Assembly: GCF_003114835.2 (NCBI RefSeq)
Contig: NZ_AP025028.1
Span: forward strand, 1,454,001 to 1,518,000
Length of the DNA: 64,000 bases
DNA from: Leptospira kobayashii
GTDB lineage: Bacteria; Spirochaetota; Leptospiria; Leptospirales; Leptospiraceae
Direction: 5' to 3'
Shown: piece after piece, positions 17,181-25,672 of the stretch
How positions within the stretch are numbered: position 1 is the stretch's first letter
Layout of the letters: each line of letters begins with the position of its first letter
The notes under the pieces: generated by a model
Database searches by the model: none
Seen by the model: the letters and a program-made list of their open reading frames with translations, nothing else
Told to the model about the DNA's origin: nothing
Translations under genes and position numbers: made by a program

Positions 17181-18317
17181 GTGAGCACAAAAGAAAAGAT
17201 CATAGTTGCAATGAGTGGGGGAGTCGACAGCGCAGTTGCCGCGGGTTTGCTCATAGAACAAGGTTATGATGTAATCGGTGTTAATTTACGCACTTGGGAA
17301 TACGAAGCCCCGGCCTGCGATGTTACAAAAAAATCCTGCTGTTCTCCCGAAGATATCCGGGATGCAAGAGATGTGGGACTTTCTCTCAATATTCCTTTTT
17401 ACGTGATCAAGATGGAAAAGGTTTTCGGAGAAAGGGTAATCCAAAGATTCATAGATGATTATAAAGACGGCCGCACTCCCAATCCGTGCGTGGAGTGCAA
17501 TACATTCGTAAAGTTCGGCGCTTTATTTGAAAAAGCGAAGGCGCTTGGGATTTCCAAAATCGCTACAGGACATTATGCACGGACCGTTGAGATAAACGGC
17601 CGTTATGCCATTCGCAATGCCGTGGACATGAAAAAAAATCAAGCGTACTATTTGTACGGTTTGTCTCAAGAAAATATCAGCTCTACTATATTCCCTTTGG
17701 GAGAAATGGATAAGTCCGAAGTCCGCGAAATTGCGAAACGTATGGGACTCCCCGTTGCGGAAAAACCGGAATCCCAAGAAATTTGTTTTATTCCTGAAAA
17801 CGATTATAGAAGTTTTTTAAAAAAGCAAGGCGTTGATTTTACCCCCGGTTTTTTCCGTTTGGTTTCCGGTGAGATCATTGGCAAACACACTGGCAAAGAA
17901 AATTTTACAATCGGCCAAAGAAAAGGTCTGGGCGTGTCTTGGAAAAACCCTCTCTATGTGATCTCCATCGAAGACGACGGAACAGTAGTGGTCGGGGAAG
18001 ATGAAGAAACCTTTTGCGAGTCTTTCGTTTTGGAAGATATCACTTACCAAGGGATCCACCCCATGGAAGTCGGAGAAACGGCCGAAATGAGAGTTCAAAT
18101 CAGATATCGCCATACTCCTGTTCATTGTAAAGTGACCAGTCTCGGTGACTCTTGGAAAGTGGAGTTTATCGAAAAGGTAAAAAGTGTTACGCCGGGTCAA
18201 TCCGCCACATTTTATCCGTTAGATGATAATTATCTTTTGGGCGGCGGAATCATCCGAAAAGGAAGCATTCAACTGCAAAGAGGGCAACTCGCCGTATCCG
18301 GTTCGGGGCAAACATAA
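17181..18317 (+). CDS. mnmA: tRNA-specific 2-thiouridylase
   Basis: MnmA adenylates and thiolates U34 of tRNA-Lys, -Glu and -Gln using persulfide sulfur. The 378-residue protein has the pyrophosphatase loop MSGGVDSAVAAGLL, nucleophile Cys103 in NPCVECN, and the partner Cys202 in SQEICFIPEN. The C-terminal beta domain (YRHTPVHCK... and LGGGIIRKG) is complete. A Cys-containing insert (EAPACDVTKKSCCSPEDIRD, residues 42-61) in the loop after the second strand is seen in many non-enterobacterial MnmAs. GTG 17181 follows the lipoprotein stop by two bases. Confidence 0.96.
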   Translation: MSTKEKIIVAMSGGVDSAVAAGLLIEQGYDVIGVNLRTWEYEAPACDVTKKSCCSPEDIRDARDVGLSLNIPFYVIKMEKVFGERVIQRFIDDYKDGRTPNPCVECNTFVKFGALFEKAKALGISKIATGHYARTVEINGRYAIRNAVDMKKNQAYYLYGLSQENISSTIFPLGEMDKSEVREIAKRMGLPVAEKPESQEICFIPENDYRSFLKKQGVDFTPGFFRLVSGEIIGKHTGKENFTIGQRKGLGVSWKNPLYVISIEDDGTVVVGEDEETFCESFVLEDITYQGIHPMEVGETAEMRVQIRYRHTPVHCKVTSLGDSWKVEFIEKVKSVTPGQSATFYPLDDNYLLGGGIIRKGSIQLQRGQLAVSGSGQT

Positions 18318-18333
18318 CTAGGAATTTTGTCAT

Positions 18334-20586
18334 TTGAAATCAGTTGCGGATAAATCCATTCTAATCATTGGTGGAGGGCTATTACAGGTTCCCATCATTC
18401 AAACTGCAAAGACTATGAAATTGAAAACGATTGTTGCGGATATGAATCCCCAATCGATCGGATTTCAAATCGCAGATGAAAAGATCATCATGTCTACGAA
18501 AGATTTGGAAGGAATGGTCCGTGAGGCGAAAAGATACAGCCTTACCAAACAAATCCACGGAGTGATCACTGCGGGAACCGATGCAAGTATGACTGTTGCA
18601 GCGGTCGCTTCCGCATTGGGACTTCCCGGTATCCGTTTCGTGGACGCGGAAGCCGCAACAAACAAAGTGAAGATGAGACAACGTTTGAAAGAACATGGTC
18701 TTCCCATTCCCCGATTTGCACCTGTTTGGTCCTTACAGGATGCAAAAGATGCTCTGGATTCTTTGACTTTTCCTTTGGTAATGAAACCCGCCGACAATAT
18801 GGGCGCAAGAGGAGTGATCAAAGTAAATCATAAGGATGAGATTCCTCATGCATTCCGGCATGCCAAAAAATTCTGCCCGACGGGGGAATTGATTTTGGAA
18901 GAATACATGGAAGGTCCCGAATTATCCGTAGATGCTCTTGCTTTTCAAGGCCAGATTCGAATGACCGGGATTGCGGATCGTATCATTGAAAGAGAACCTT
19001 TTTTTATTGAAATAGGGCATAATATGCCCTCCGCCTTATCCAAAGAAACGATCCTGGAAGTGGAAAAGGTGATGTCTGGAGGAATGCGCGCTCTGGGAAT
19101 TCATTTGGGCGCGGGTAAAGGCGATATCAAAGTCACAAAAAAAGGCGTAATGATCGGAGAGATTGCAGCTCGACTTTCCGGCGGGTTTATGTCCGCTTTC
19201 ACCTATCCATTGTCAACCGGTGTCAATTTGAACCGGGCGGCATTACTCATTGCGCTTGGTGAAACTCCCGACAATCTGGAACCGGTTTTGACCCGTGTTT
19301 CCATCGAAAGATCCTTATTATCAAAGCCCGGCAAACTCATTCAAATCTCAGGATTGGAAGAAACAAAAAAAATCGACGGAGTCAATGAAGTTTTTTTGCA
19401 ATCCAAACCGGGGGATGTAATCAAAGAGCCTACGAATAACATTGATAAGTCGGGACACGTAATCATTACTGCTGATTCTCTGTCGGAAGCTGAGCTTATT
19501 TTTGAAAAAGTCAAAAAGACGATTCTTTTTGAAGTAGATGAACTTTTTTCCATTAGCGAAAAGGAAATCAATGATTCCGCCAGACAAAGATTCGGAAAAG
19601 ACATTTGTTGGGTTTGTAAAGTCTGTGACGGAGTCAATTGTGCATCCGGCATTCCCGGAATGGGCGGAGTCGGACGAATGGAGACGTTCCAGGACAATTA
19701 TACCGCATTACAAGAGTTTCAAATTGTTCCCAGATACATTCGCGATCATGTGATTCCGTCCATCTCCACAGATTTTTTAGGACTTCCACTAAAGATGCCT
19801 ATTATGTCCGCACCTATGACCGGGGTAGGGACTAATATGAATTTTGTTATGACGGATGCGGACTATGCACAAGCTGTCGTAAAATCATTTGCACAAAACG
19901 GTTCCATTGCTTGGCTTGGAGACGGTGCCAGTCCTGAAAAATATAAAATCATGATCGATGCCATAACAAAATCGAATGGCAAAGGAATATTGATTTGTAA
20001 ACCGAGAGCGGATGAAGGTTTACTGATGGAACGATTGCTTGAAGCGGAAGCAGCGGGTGTGTTTGCAGTAGGTATGGACATTGACGCCGTTAATTTCAGA
20101 ACAATGACATCCAAAAATCTTTCTAGTATTTCCAGATCTATGGAATCTCTTTCCAAAATCAGAGAAAAAATCAAAATACCTTTTGTACTGAAAGGCATTA
20201 TGAGTTTAGAAGATGCTAAATTAGCAATAGATGGAAATTTTTCCGCAATCGTAGTATCCAATCACGGCGGTAGAGTTTTAGATGGTATGCCAGGGACTGC
20301 AAGAGTACTTCCTAAAATCGCAGAATATGCAAAAGGAAGAATTCCGATTCTTGCGGACGGTGGCATTCGAAGTGGAATGGATGTGTTTAAAATGTTAGCA
20401 CTTGGTGCGGATTCGGTACTTGTGGGAAGGCCTGTTGCTATTTCTCTTGTGGGTGGTGATGAAGCGGGAATTCGTTTTTTACTCAACAAATATTCGGAAG
20501 AATTAACTCAAAGCATGAGTGTTAGCGGTGCATCCGATCTATCGCAAATCGCAAAAACAATGTTACTTCATAAGATGAATGGTTGA
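18334..20586 (+). CDS. ATP-grasp / FMN-dependent alpha-hydroxyacid dehydrogenase fusion
   Basis: This 750-residue two-enzyme fusion starts TTG-free of overlap, 16 bases after mnmA. Residues 1-400 are an ATP-grasp ligase: ILIIGGGLLQVP, TNKVKMRQRLKEHGLPIPRF, FPLVMKPADNMGARGV, LILEEYMEGPELSVDA and GEIAARLSGGF. A four-cysteine motif C425-x2-C-x2-C-x4-C436 followed by GIPGMGG starts the second half. That half is a glycolate/lactate oxidase-like FMN barrel: VLKGIMSLEDA (Lys), VVSNHGGRVLDG (catalytic His) and ILADGGIRSGMDVFKMLALGADSVLVGRP. Standalone relatives of the second half with the same Cys motif occur in anaerobes. The fused product presumably couples carboxylate activation with oxidation; the substrate is unknown. 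Confidence 0.85.
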   Translation: MKSVADKSILIIGGGLLQVPIIQTAKTMKLKTIVADMNPQSIGFQIADEKIIMSTKDLEGMVREAKRYSLTKQIHGVITAGTDASMTVAAVASALGLPGIRFVDAEAATNKVKMRQRLKEHGLPIPRFAPVWSLQDAKDALDSLTFPLVMKPADNMGARGVIKVNHKDEIPHAFRHAKKFCPTGELILEEYMEGPELSVDALAFQGQIRMTGIADRIIEREPFFIEIGHNMPSALSKETILEVEKVMSGGMRALGIHLGAGKGDIKVTKKGVMIGEIAARLSGGFMSAFTYPLSTGVNLNRAALLIALGETPDNLEPVLTRVSIERSLLSKPGKLIQISGLEETKKIDGVNEVFLQSKPGDVIKEPTNNIDKSGHVIITADSLSEAELIFEKVKKTILFEVDELFSISEKEINDSARQRFGKDICWVCKVCDGVNCASGIPGMGGVGRMETFQDNYTALQEFQIVPRYIRDHVIPSISTDFLGLPLKMPIMSAPMTGVGTNMNFVMTDADYAQAVVKSFAQNGSIAWLGDGASPEKYKIMIDAITKSNGKGILICKPRADEGLLMERLLEAEAAGVFAVGMDIDAVNFRTMTSKNLSSISRSMESLSKIREKIKIPFVLKGIMSLEDAKLAIDGNFSAIVVSNHGGRVLDGMPGTARVLPKIAEYAKGRIPILADGGIRSGMDVFKMLALGADSVLVGRPVAISLVGGDEAGIRFLLNKYSEELTQSMSVSGASDLSQIAKTMLLHKMNG

Positions 20587-20589
20587 TTT

Positions 20590-21825
20590 ATGGATAAAGA
20601 AATAACCGACATTGAGGGTGTTCTAAAAGTAATTACCGCGCTTTTCGGCAAACTACCCGTATCCATTCAATACGAAGGGAAGGATATTCCGGTCAAGATC
20701 ATCGCTTTAAAAAACAAAGCTCTTATCATAAACACTCCTCTTATTTTTCCAAATAAGGATCGCAATTTATCAGTTGTTCATAACGGAAGCAAGTTTATCG
20801 CACAGTTTTTGTTAGCTGGTGGCGACGGACACGGAATCGAAATACTTACACCTAGAAAAATATCGATCGTAGCCGCTACAAGGGAGACCACCAGGGTTGA
20901 AGTTGCTCCTGCAAGCGGAAGCAATGCCAGCTTAAAGGCGATCAATATCATCAATGTGATCGATGTTTCCAAAGCGATCGGATTTGATGATAAAAAAGTG
21001 GACGCAGTGTTACTTGCTTATCGAACGAAATTACTGAAAGCATATCCTCAATCTTCCATCTACTTTGCGGGAAGAATGGACAACAGACTTCGATTGATGC
21101 ATCATTATGAAAAATCCATATTTATCATGGATAGAAAGGATAAAAGTTCGGCAAATCCTCAATATTTCCCTTTCGACGAATACTTAAGAATTTTTGAATC
21201 TTCCAAAATTGATGATAAGTATATTTCCGAGATTTGTATTCCCATCCGGTACAAAGGTTATGTTCATCTCGGTTATGTGCAGGTCTTAAGTGAAAACAGC
21301 CTGACGATGGAAGCCTATCAGCAAGTGGAAATTTTTGCAAATGCAGTAGCGAGAGATGTGATTAGCACGGGAGTCTTCCAGGAGTCCAGAGAAGTCTGCC
21401 AAGTTATGGATTTAAGTTCCGGTGGTATCAGTTTTCTTCATTCTCCGTCCAGATCATTTAGCAGAAGTATGACGATGAACGGAACGATCCTGTTTGATAT
21501 AGTTTTTAATCAGGAATCCAAAGGAACATTCAGGGGTATCATTAAGAATATTCGCAACCAGGAAACCAATTTTAGGGTAGGTTGTCAGTTTTATAACCTA
21601 AACCAAAAAGATATAGATGCACTTGATGCATTCTTAAGCATCGGCAAACCTACCGAGGAGGCGGCTCCTCCCGAGCAGGTATCCGAACAGAATGCTTCCG
21701 AAGAAGGGGAAGAGACGGATACTTCGGAAGATCAAGTTTCGGAAGAAACAAACAATGCGGAAGATAATGCGGGTGAAACAGATAGTTCGGATGATCCTTT
21801 TGCCGGTGAACCGTTGCCCGAATAG
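20590..21825 (+). CDS. PilZ-like protein with internal GAF-like segment and acidic tail
   Basis: The 411-residue protein has an N-terminal beta domain (residues 1-100) ending in RETTR, an RxxxR motif as used by PilZ domains to bind c-di-GMP. About 170 residues later comes DLSSGGISF, the second PilZ motif (D/N-x-S-x2-G), then a beta barrel ending RVGCQFYNL. The intervening part (ICIPIRYKGYVHLGYVQVLSEN... AYQQVEIFANAVARDVI) looks like the end of a GAF domain. The last 65 residues are very acidic (EEGEETDTSED...). It recalls the Leptospira DUF1577 family from memory. Placed between the fusion enzyme and an RluA-type gene with 3- and -1-base junctions. Confidence 0.6.
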   Translation: MDKEITDIEGVLKVITALFGKLPVSIQYEGKDIPVKIIALKNKALIINTPLIFPNKDRNLSVVHNGSKFIAQFLLAGGDGHGIEILTPRKISIVAATRETTRVEVAPASGSNASLKAINIINVIDVSKAIGFDDKKVDAVLLAYRTKLLKAYPQSSIYFAGRMDNRLRLMHHYEKSIFIMDRKDKSSANPQYFPFDEYLRIFESSKIDDKYISEICIPIRYKGYVHLGYVQVLSENSLTMEAYQQVEIFANAVARDVISTGVFQESREVCQVMDLSSGGISFLHSPSRSFSRSMTMNGTILFDIVFNQESKGTFRGIIKNIRNQETNFRVGCQFYNLNQKDIDALDAFLSIGKPTEEAAPPEQVSEQNASEEGEETDTSEDQVSEETNNAEDNAGETDSSDDPFAGEPLPE

Positions 21826-22802
21826 TGTCTTCCATTCCTCTTAAGAGTTACAAAAGTTTCGTACCGTCCAATTTTCATTCCTATCCGTTGATTGAATATT
21901 TAAAGGCAAGGTTTCCCTATCATAACGAAGAGGATTGGATTTCTTTAGTAGAAAATCAGAATGTTCTAATTAATGGAAATCCTTCTTTCCCTGATTTGAT
22001 TTTAAAAACAGGAGATGAAATTTCCTATTCCCCGAAACCGAATTCCATTCGGGAACCGGATATTAACAAAGATTATAGTATCTTGGCGGAAAAGGAAAAC
22101 TTTATCGTCGTGAACAAACCTCCCAATATTCCAGTTCATCCTGCGGGAAGATACAGAACCAATACTCTTTTGAATCTTCTGGAAAACGACAGAGGTGCTA
22201 AATTTTATCCGGTTCATAGATTGGACCGGGAGACTTCAGGGATCATTTTATTTGCAAAAACCGCTGAGTTTCGACTTGTTTTGCAAAGATTATTCGAAGA
22301 CAGGTTGATTCGGAAAGAATACATAACCTTTGTTTATGGAAAATTTCCAGAGAAACTGGTGTCGGAAGGATATATGGGAAAAGATCCGGATTCGAGTATC
22401 CGCAAAAAACAATCCCTTCGGAAAGAAAGTCTGGGTGACGATAAACCCGTTCTAACCGAATTTTCTCTTATTTCCTATGATCCGAAAAAAGATATCTCCG
22501 TTTTATTAGTAAAACCTTATACGGGAAGAATCCACCAAATACGTGCTACATTATTTAGCGAAGGTTTTCCCGTAGTAGGGGACAAACTTTACGGAAAAAG
22601 AGAAACTGCGTTTCTTGATTTCATTCAAACGGGCGAGTCCGATCTTTTGAATGAGGAATTGGGACACAACCGCCAATGCCTTCATGCATATTCGTTGTCT
22701 TTCGTCGATCCGACTACCAGTGAAGAAAATAATTTTCATTGTCCTCTTTCGTCTGACTTATGTCACTTAGCTGCGGATATTCCGTCCGAATATGTCGCGT
22801 AA
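21825..22802 (+). CDS. RluA-family pseudouridine synthase
   Basis: The product isomerises uridine to pseudouridine in rRNA or tRNA. The 325-residue protein has an S4-like N-terminal part (VENQNVLINGNPSFPDLILKTGDEI), the conserved FIVVNKPPNIPVHPAGRY, and the catalytic motif HRLDRETSG with its essential Asp. LVKPYTGRIHQIRATLFSEGFPVVGDKLYG follows. Which uridine is modified cannot be told. The GTG at 21825 shares its first base with the last base of the upstream TAG stop. Confidence 0.92.
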   Translation: MSSIPLKSYKSFVPSNFHSYPLIEYLKARFPYHNEEDWISLVENQNVLINGNPSFPDLILKTGDEISYSPKPNSIREPDINKDYSILAEKENFIVVNKPPNIPVHPAGRYRTNTLLNLLENDRGAKFYPVHRLDRETSGIILFAKTAEFRLVLQRLFEDRLIRKEYITFVYGKFPEKLVSEGYMGKDPDSSIRKKQSLRKESLGDDKPVLTEFSLISYDPKKDISVLLVKPYTGRIHQIRATLFSEGFPVVGDKLYGKRETAFLDFIQTGESDLLNEELGHNRQCLHAYSLSFVDPTTSEENNFHCPLSSDLCHLAADIPSEYVA

Positions 22803-22869
22803 CATAATTTAAAAAACATCCCCGCTCTTTTTCATTTCTTTCCGATCTTGTTATAAAGATAGGAGGCTT

Positions 22870-24036
22870 TTGCAACGGATGGCAGGAGCAGAGAGATTAA
22901 AAAAAGAGTCGGATAAATTTTTATTCGGAGAATTTTGGACCGCAAAACAAAGACAAGGACATCCTATCCATCATACGGTTAGTTATAGAGCTTCCTTTAA
23001 GCCCGAGTTACCTTCTTTCTTTATGAAGGAATTTTTACATAAAAAGAAAAAAGTCGTTTATGATCCGTTTGGTGGTCGTGGAACTACCGCTGTTCAGGCC
23101 AATATAGAAGGGCATTTTGCAATTCATAACGATATTCATCCTTTGTCTATTTTTTTGGCGAGCGCAAGGCAAACGGTTCCGAGCTTCGATGTTTTAGTGA
23201 AAAAACTGGAGTCTTTGGATTTGAAAAAACATATTCCCGAAGAGGAAGGTGATGAAAGGTTACTTCCTTTTTTTCATCCCGATACTTTGGTTGAGATCAA
23301 AAACCTGAAGAATTATATGAAAGAAGATCTTTCTCCTGAAATGCAATTTTTGGGACTTATCGCATTGTCCAGGTTACATGGACATAGCACCGGATTTTTT
23401 TCAGTTTATACTTTTCCTCAACTTTCCATCCCTCCGGAAGCTCAGAGAAAAAATAATATAAAGAGGCATCAGACTCCGGAGTATCGCGATATCAAATCCA
23501 GAATCATTCAAAAGATGAGAAGGGATCTTGCGACACCGATTCCTCCTTTTTATCATGAATTCTCCAAACAAAATTTATACACCTTGTCTTCAGCAAATAA
23601 TGTTCCGTCGATCGCTTCCGAATCCGTGGATCTGATCGTGACTTCTCCTCCTTTTTTGGATAAGGTGGATTATGAAGCGGATAATTGGCTGAGACATTGG
23701 TTTTTGGATATTCCTAAAAATTCAGAACGCAAACTCAGTATTTTTAGTAATATCACGGATTGGAATCAGTTCATTCGCTCCACATTGAAAGAATCATCCC
23801 GTGTTTTGAAAAAGGGTGCGTATATGGTAATGGAAGTGGGTGAGGTGAAGAAGGGAAAAGAAACTCTTAATTTGGATGAGGATGTCGTGGATATGGCGAA
23901 GGGAACAGGGCTTGTCTGGGCCAAAACTTATATTCATACGCAAAGCTTTACCAAACTTTCCAATTGCTGGAACGTATCCAATAACGAAAAAGGTACAAAT
24001 TCCAATCGCTGCGTGGTTTTAAGAAAGGCAAACTAG
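22870..24036 (+). CDS. Solitary DNA methyltransferase (N6-adenine or N4-cytosine class)
   Basis: Amino-methyltransferase motifs are clear. The SAM-binding motif is [16 protein letters not shown] (about residues 63-78), and the catalytic motif [19 protein letters not shown] near residue 252 fits N4-cytosine or related enzymes. About 175 residues lie between them, enough for target recognition. [13 protein letters not shown] text near the N-terminus is a common prelude. AGGAGG at 22861-22866 lies three bases from TTG 22870 and twelve from ATG 22879, so the start may be either. No restriction endonuclease, specificity subunit or mobile element adjoins; it stands alone between an RluA-type gene and lipoproteins. 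Confidence 0.82.
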   Translation: MQRMAGAERLKKESDKFLFGEFWTAKQRQGHPIHHTVSYRASFKPELPSFFMKEFLHKKKKVVYDPFGGRGTTAVQANIEGHFAIHNDIHPLSIFLASARQTVPSFDVLVKKLESLDLKKHIPEEEGDERLLPFFHPDTLVEIKNLKNYMKEDLSPEMQFLGLIALSRLHGHSTGFFSVYTFPQLSIPPEAQRKNNIKRHQTPEYRDIKSRIIQKMRRDLATPIPPFYHEFSKQNLYTLSSANNVPSIASESVDLIVTSPPFLDKVDYEADNWLRHWFLDIPKNSERKLSIFSNITDWNQFIRSTLKESSRVLKKGAYMVMEVGEVKKGKETLNLDEDVVDMAKGTGLVWAKTYIHTQSFTKLSNCWNVSNNEKGTNSNRCVVLRKAN

Positions 24037-24096
24037 CTTTTCATAAACAGAGAAAGAATTGACGATTGTTTTTATTTTTCCAGTCTAATAATCAGA

Positions 24097-24525
24097 ATGA
24101 TTAGAAGAATTGTATTTGTTTTTATCTTATCCTTTCTTGTTTTGCAATGCAGCGATTCCATGAGTCAAACGGCAAAGCAAGGAAGCCTCGTTCCGGAACA
24201 TCCGATTGTGATCACTGCGGCGAAATTGAAAAATAACAAATTTGAATTGAGATTGGAACTTCCGCCCGATTACGGATTTCAGATAGAAGCGCCGCATCGT
24301 CTGTTTTTGTCAGGTGCCAATGGATTGACTGTTACGAAAGCGGATTTGAAATTAAATGGTCCCATTCATCCTAAGAAAGTGGAATATTTTGAATATGTAA
24401 AAGGTCTGCCGTTCGAAGTTTCGGGAAAGGGGGATCTGGAAGTAAACGGAAAATTGTTTTATTGCAACTTTAAAAAGAATATCTGTATCCCGGGAAAGAT
24501 TTCGCAAAAGATACAGATTCTTTAG
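24097..24525 (+). CDS. Lipoprotein resembling the DsbD N-terminal domain
   Basis: ATG 24097 begins MIRRIVFVFILSFLVLQC, a lipoprotein signal with Cys18. The mature 125 residues are beta-rich and end with LFYCNFKKNICIPGK, very like the paired-cysteine FYC...CIP segment of thiol-disulfide interchange domains of the DsbD-alpha/TlpA-partner type. It may pass electrons or protect thiols in the periplasm, but no catalytic test is possible here. The gene is monocistronic by appearance and ends ten bases before the convergent lipoprotein gene. Confidence 0.62.
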   Translation: MIRRIVFVFILSFLVLQCSDSMSQTAKQGSLVPEHPIVITAAKLKNNKFELRLELPPDYGFQIEAPHRLFLSGANGLTVTKADLKLNGPIHPKKVEYFEYVKGLPFEVSGKGDLEVNGKLFYCNFKKNICIPGKISQKIQIL

Positions 24526-24535
24526 ATAGCGTCTG

Positions 24536-24991
24536 TTATTCGAGTTGGCTTGTAACCAGTCTTTTTAAGTCTTTTTTCTGGATTTGGTATAGGAAAAAAT
24601 ATCTTCCGCCGAGCGAGATATTCTTATCCACCAATTTACCCTCTTTCGAGATTTCGCGTAATTCTTTTCTCCCTTTTTCCGAAAGATTTGGGGGAGAGTA
24701 TGTCTTTAATAAATTAAGTGCTTTTTGTTCTGCGATTGTGTTTGCTTCGGATTTGCGCGATTCCGAATCCGCAAGAACGCTGGAAATAGCGACTTGGAAT
24801 AAATTCTCGTTTAAGAATCCTTCTTTTGCTTTTGTAAATTCGATCACTTCCGGAGATTCAACTACTTCTTCTTTGATAATCGTCTCTTGATTGGATTTGA
24901 CTTCTTTTTGCGGCGTCTTGCAAGCATTAGCTGAAAGAAAAAAAATACTCAGAAATGCCAATGTAGACGAAAATATACGGGTCTGTTTCAC
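24536..24991 (-). CDS. Putative lipoprotein, 151 aa
   Basis: The product begins MKQTRIFSSTLAFLSIFFLSANAC with Cys24 as the likely lipidated residue. It continues with a Lys/Glu-rich spacer and a helical domain (AISSVLADSESRKSEANTIAEQKALNLLKTY). The pattern 'VLADSESRKSEANTIAEQKAL...' resembles LPP20-type lipoproteins, which also have a conserved SxxxAxxxA helix, but the match is loose. Its start overlaps the stop of the upstream lipoprotein gene by four bases, so both are one operon. Confidence 0.6.
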   Translation of the reverse strand: MKQTRIFSSTLAFLSIFFLSANACKTPQKEVKSNQETIIKEEVVESPEVIEFTKAKEGFLNENLFQVAISSVLADSESRKSEANTIAEQKALNLLKTYSPPNLSEKGRKELREISKEGKLVDKNISLGGRYFFLYQIQKKDLKRLVTSQLE

Positions 24992-25647
24992 TCTAAATCC
25001 CTCTCTTCAAGATTTTGGAAAGCACCCAAAGGAACTTGGGTCTCCTCTACCTTTGCGTATAGTTTTTCTTGAATGTTTCTAAATAGGAAAGCACATTTTG
25101 ATCTATCCGAATAATCTTCTTTATAAAGATGAAGTGAGTCGAAGAACCATGCAAAGTTCTGAGTGTACGGTTTCGTTCCCTGAGGGAGGGGGGCTGATAG
25201 AAGGGGAACCGTTGCGGCTTGGTTTTGGTTTTGTGTTTGGTTGGGAAGTGCGGTATTTGTATTTCCAACGGCGAGCCCCGGAATGGGACTTGCACTTGCC
25301 TGGGCATCCTTTTGCTGTTTGAGAGCTCGCATTTGCCCGACTCTTGTTTTTGAATAGTCTTCTATTCCTTCGCCAAATCTGTATTTGTCCCTATGAACTT
25401 GCAAAAGAAACGGCATGGAAAGTTCTTCCCGTTTTAGGAACGCCTTGGTTTTGCATTCTTCTCTTTTCGTTTTTTTCGGGGCTTCCAAGGAAGAGTAAGG
25501 AATCTCAACTTTCATTTGAAAAAATTCCCTGGAAATAAAACCTATATCCGTCTCATTTTGTAATGCCCTTTCCACAAGAAGTTTGTCCGCAGGTTGAAAG
25601 CCGGAACAAGAGAAGAAAAAGGATAAAATTAGAAGTTTACGATTCAT
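24988..25647 (-). CDS. Putative lipoprotein, 219 aa
   Basis: MNRKLLILSFFFSC gives a very short but typical spirochaetal lipoprotein signal with Cys14. The mature part has two acidic/basic stretches around a Gln/Asn/Ala/Pro-rich linker (residues about 110-160). It ends in a domain with SKCAFLFRNIQEKLYAKVEE. I do not recognise it. It lies 25 bases from the divergent M16 peptidase gene and leads the two-lipoprotein operon. Confidence 0.6.
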   Translation of the reverse strand: MNRKLLILSFFFSCSGFQPADKLLVERALQNETDIGFISREFFQMKVEIPYSSLEAPKKTKREECKTKAFLKREELSMPFLLQVHRDKYRFGEGIEDYSKTRVGQMRALKQQKDAQASASPIPGLAVGNTNTALPNQTQNQNQAATVPLLSAPLPQGTKPYTQNFAWFFDSLHLYKEDYSDRSKCAFLFRNIQEKLYAKVEETQVPLGAFQNLEERDLE

Positions 25648-25672
25648 TTTATAGTCTCAAAGATAGCAGTAG

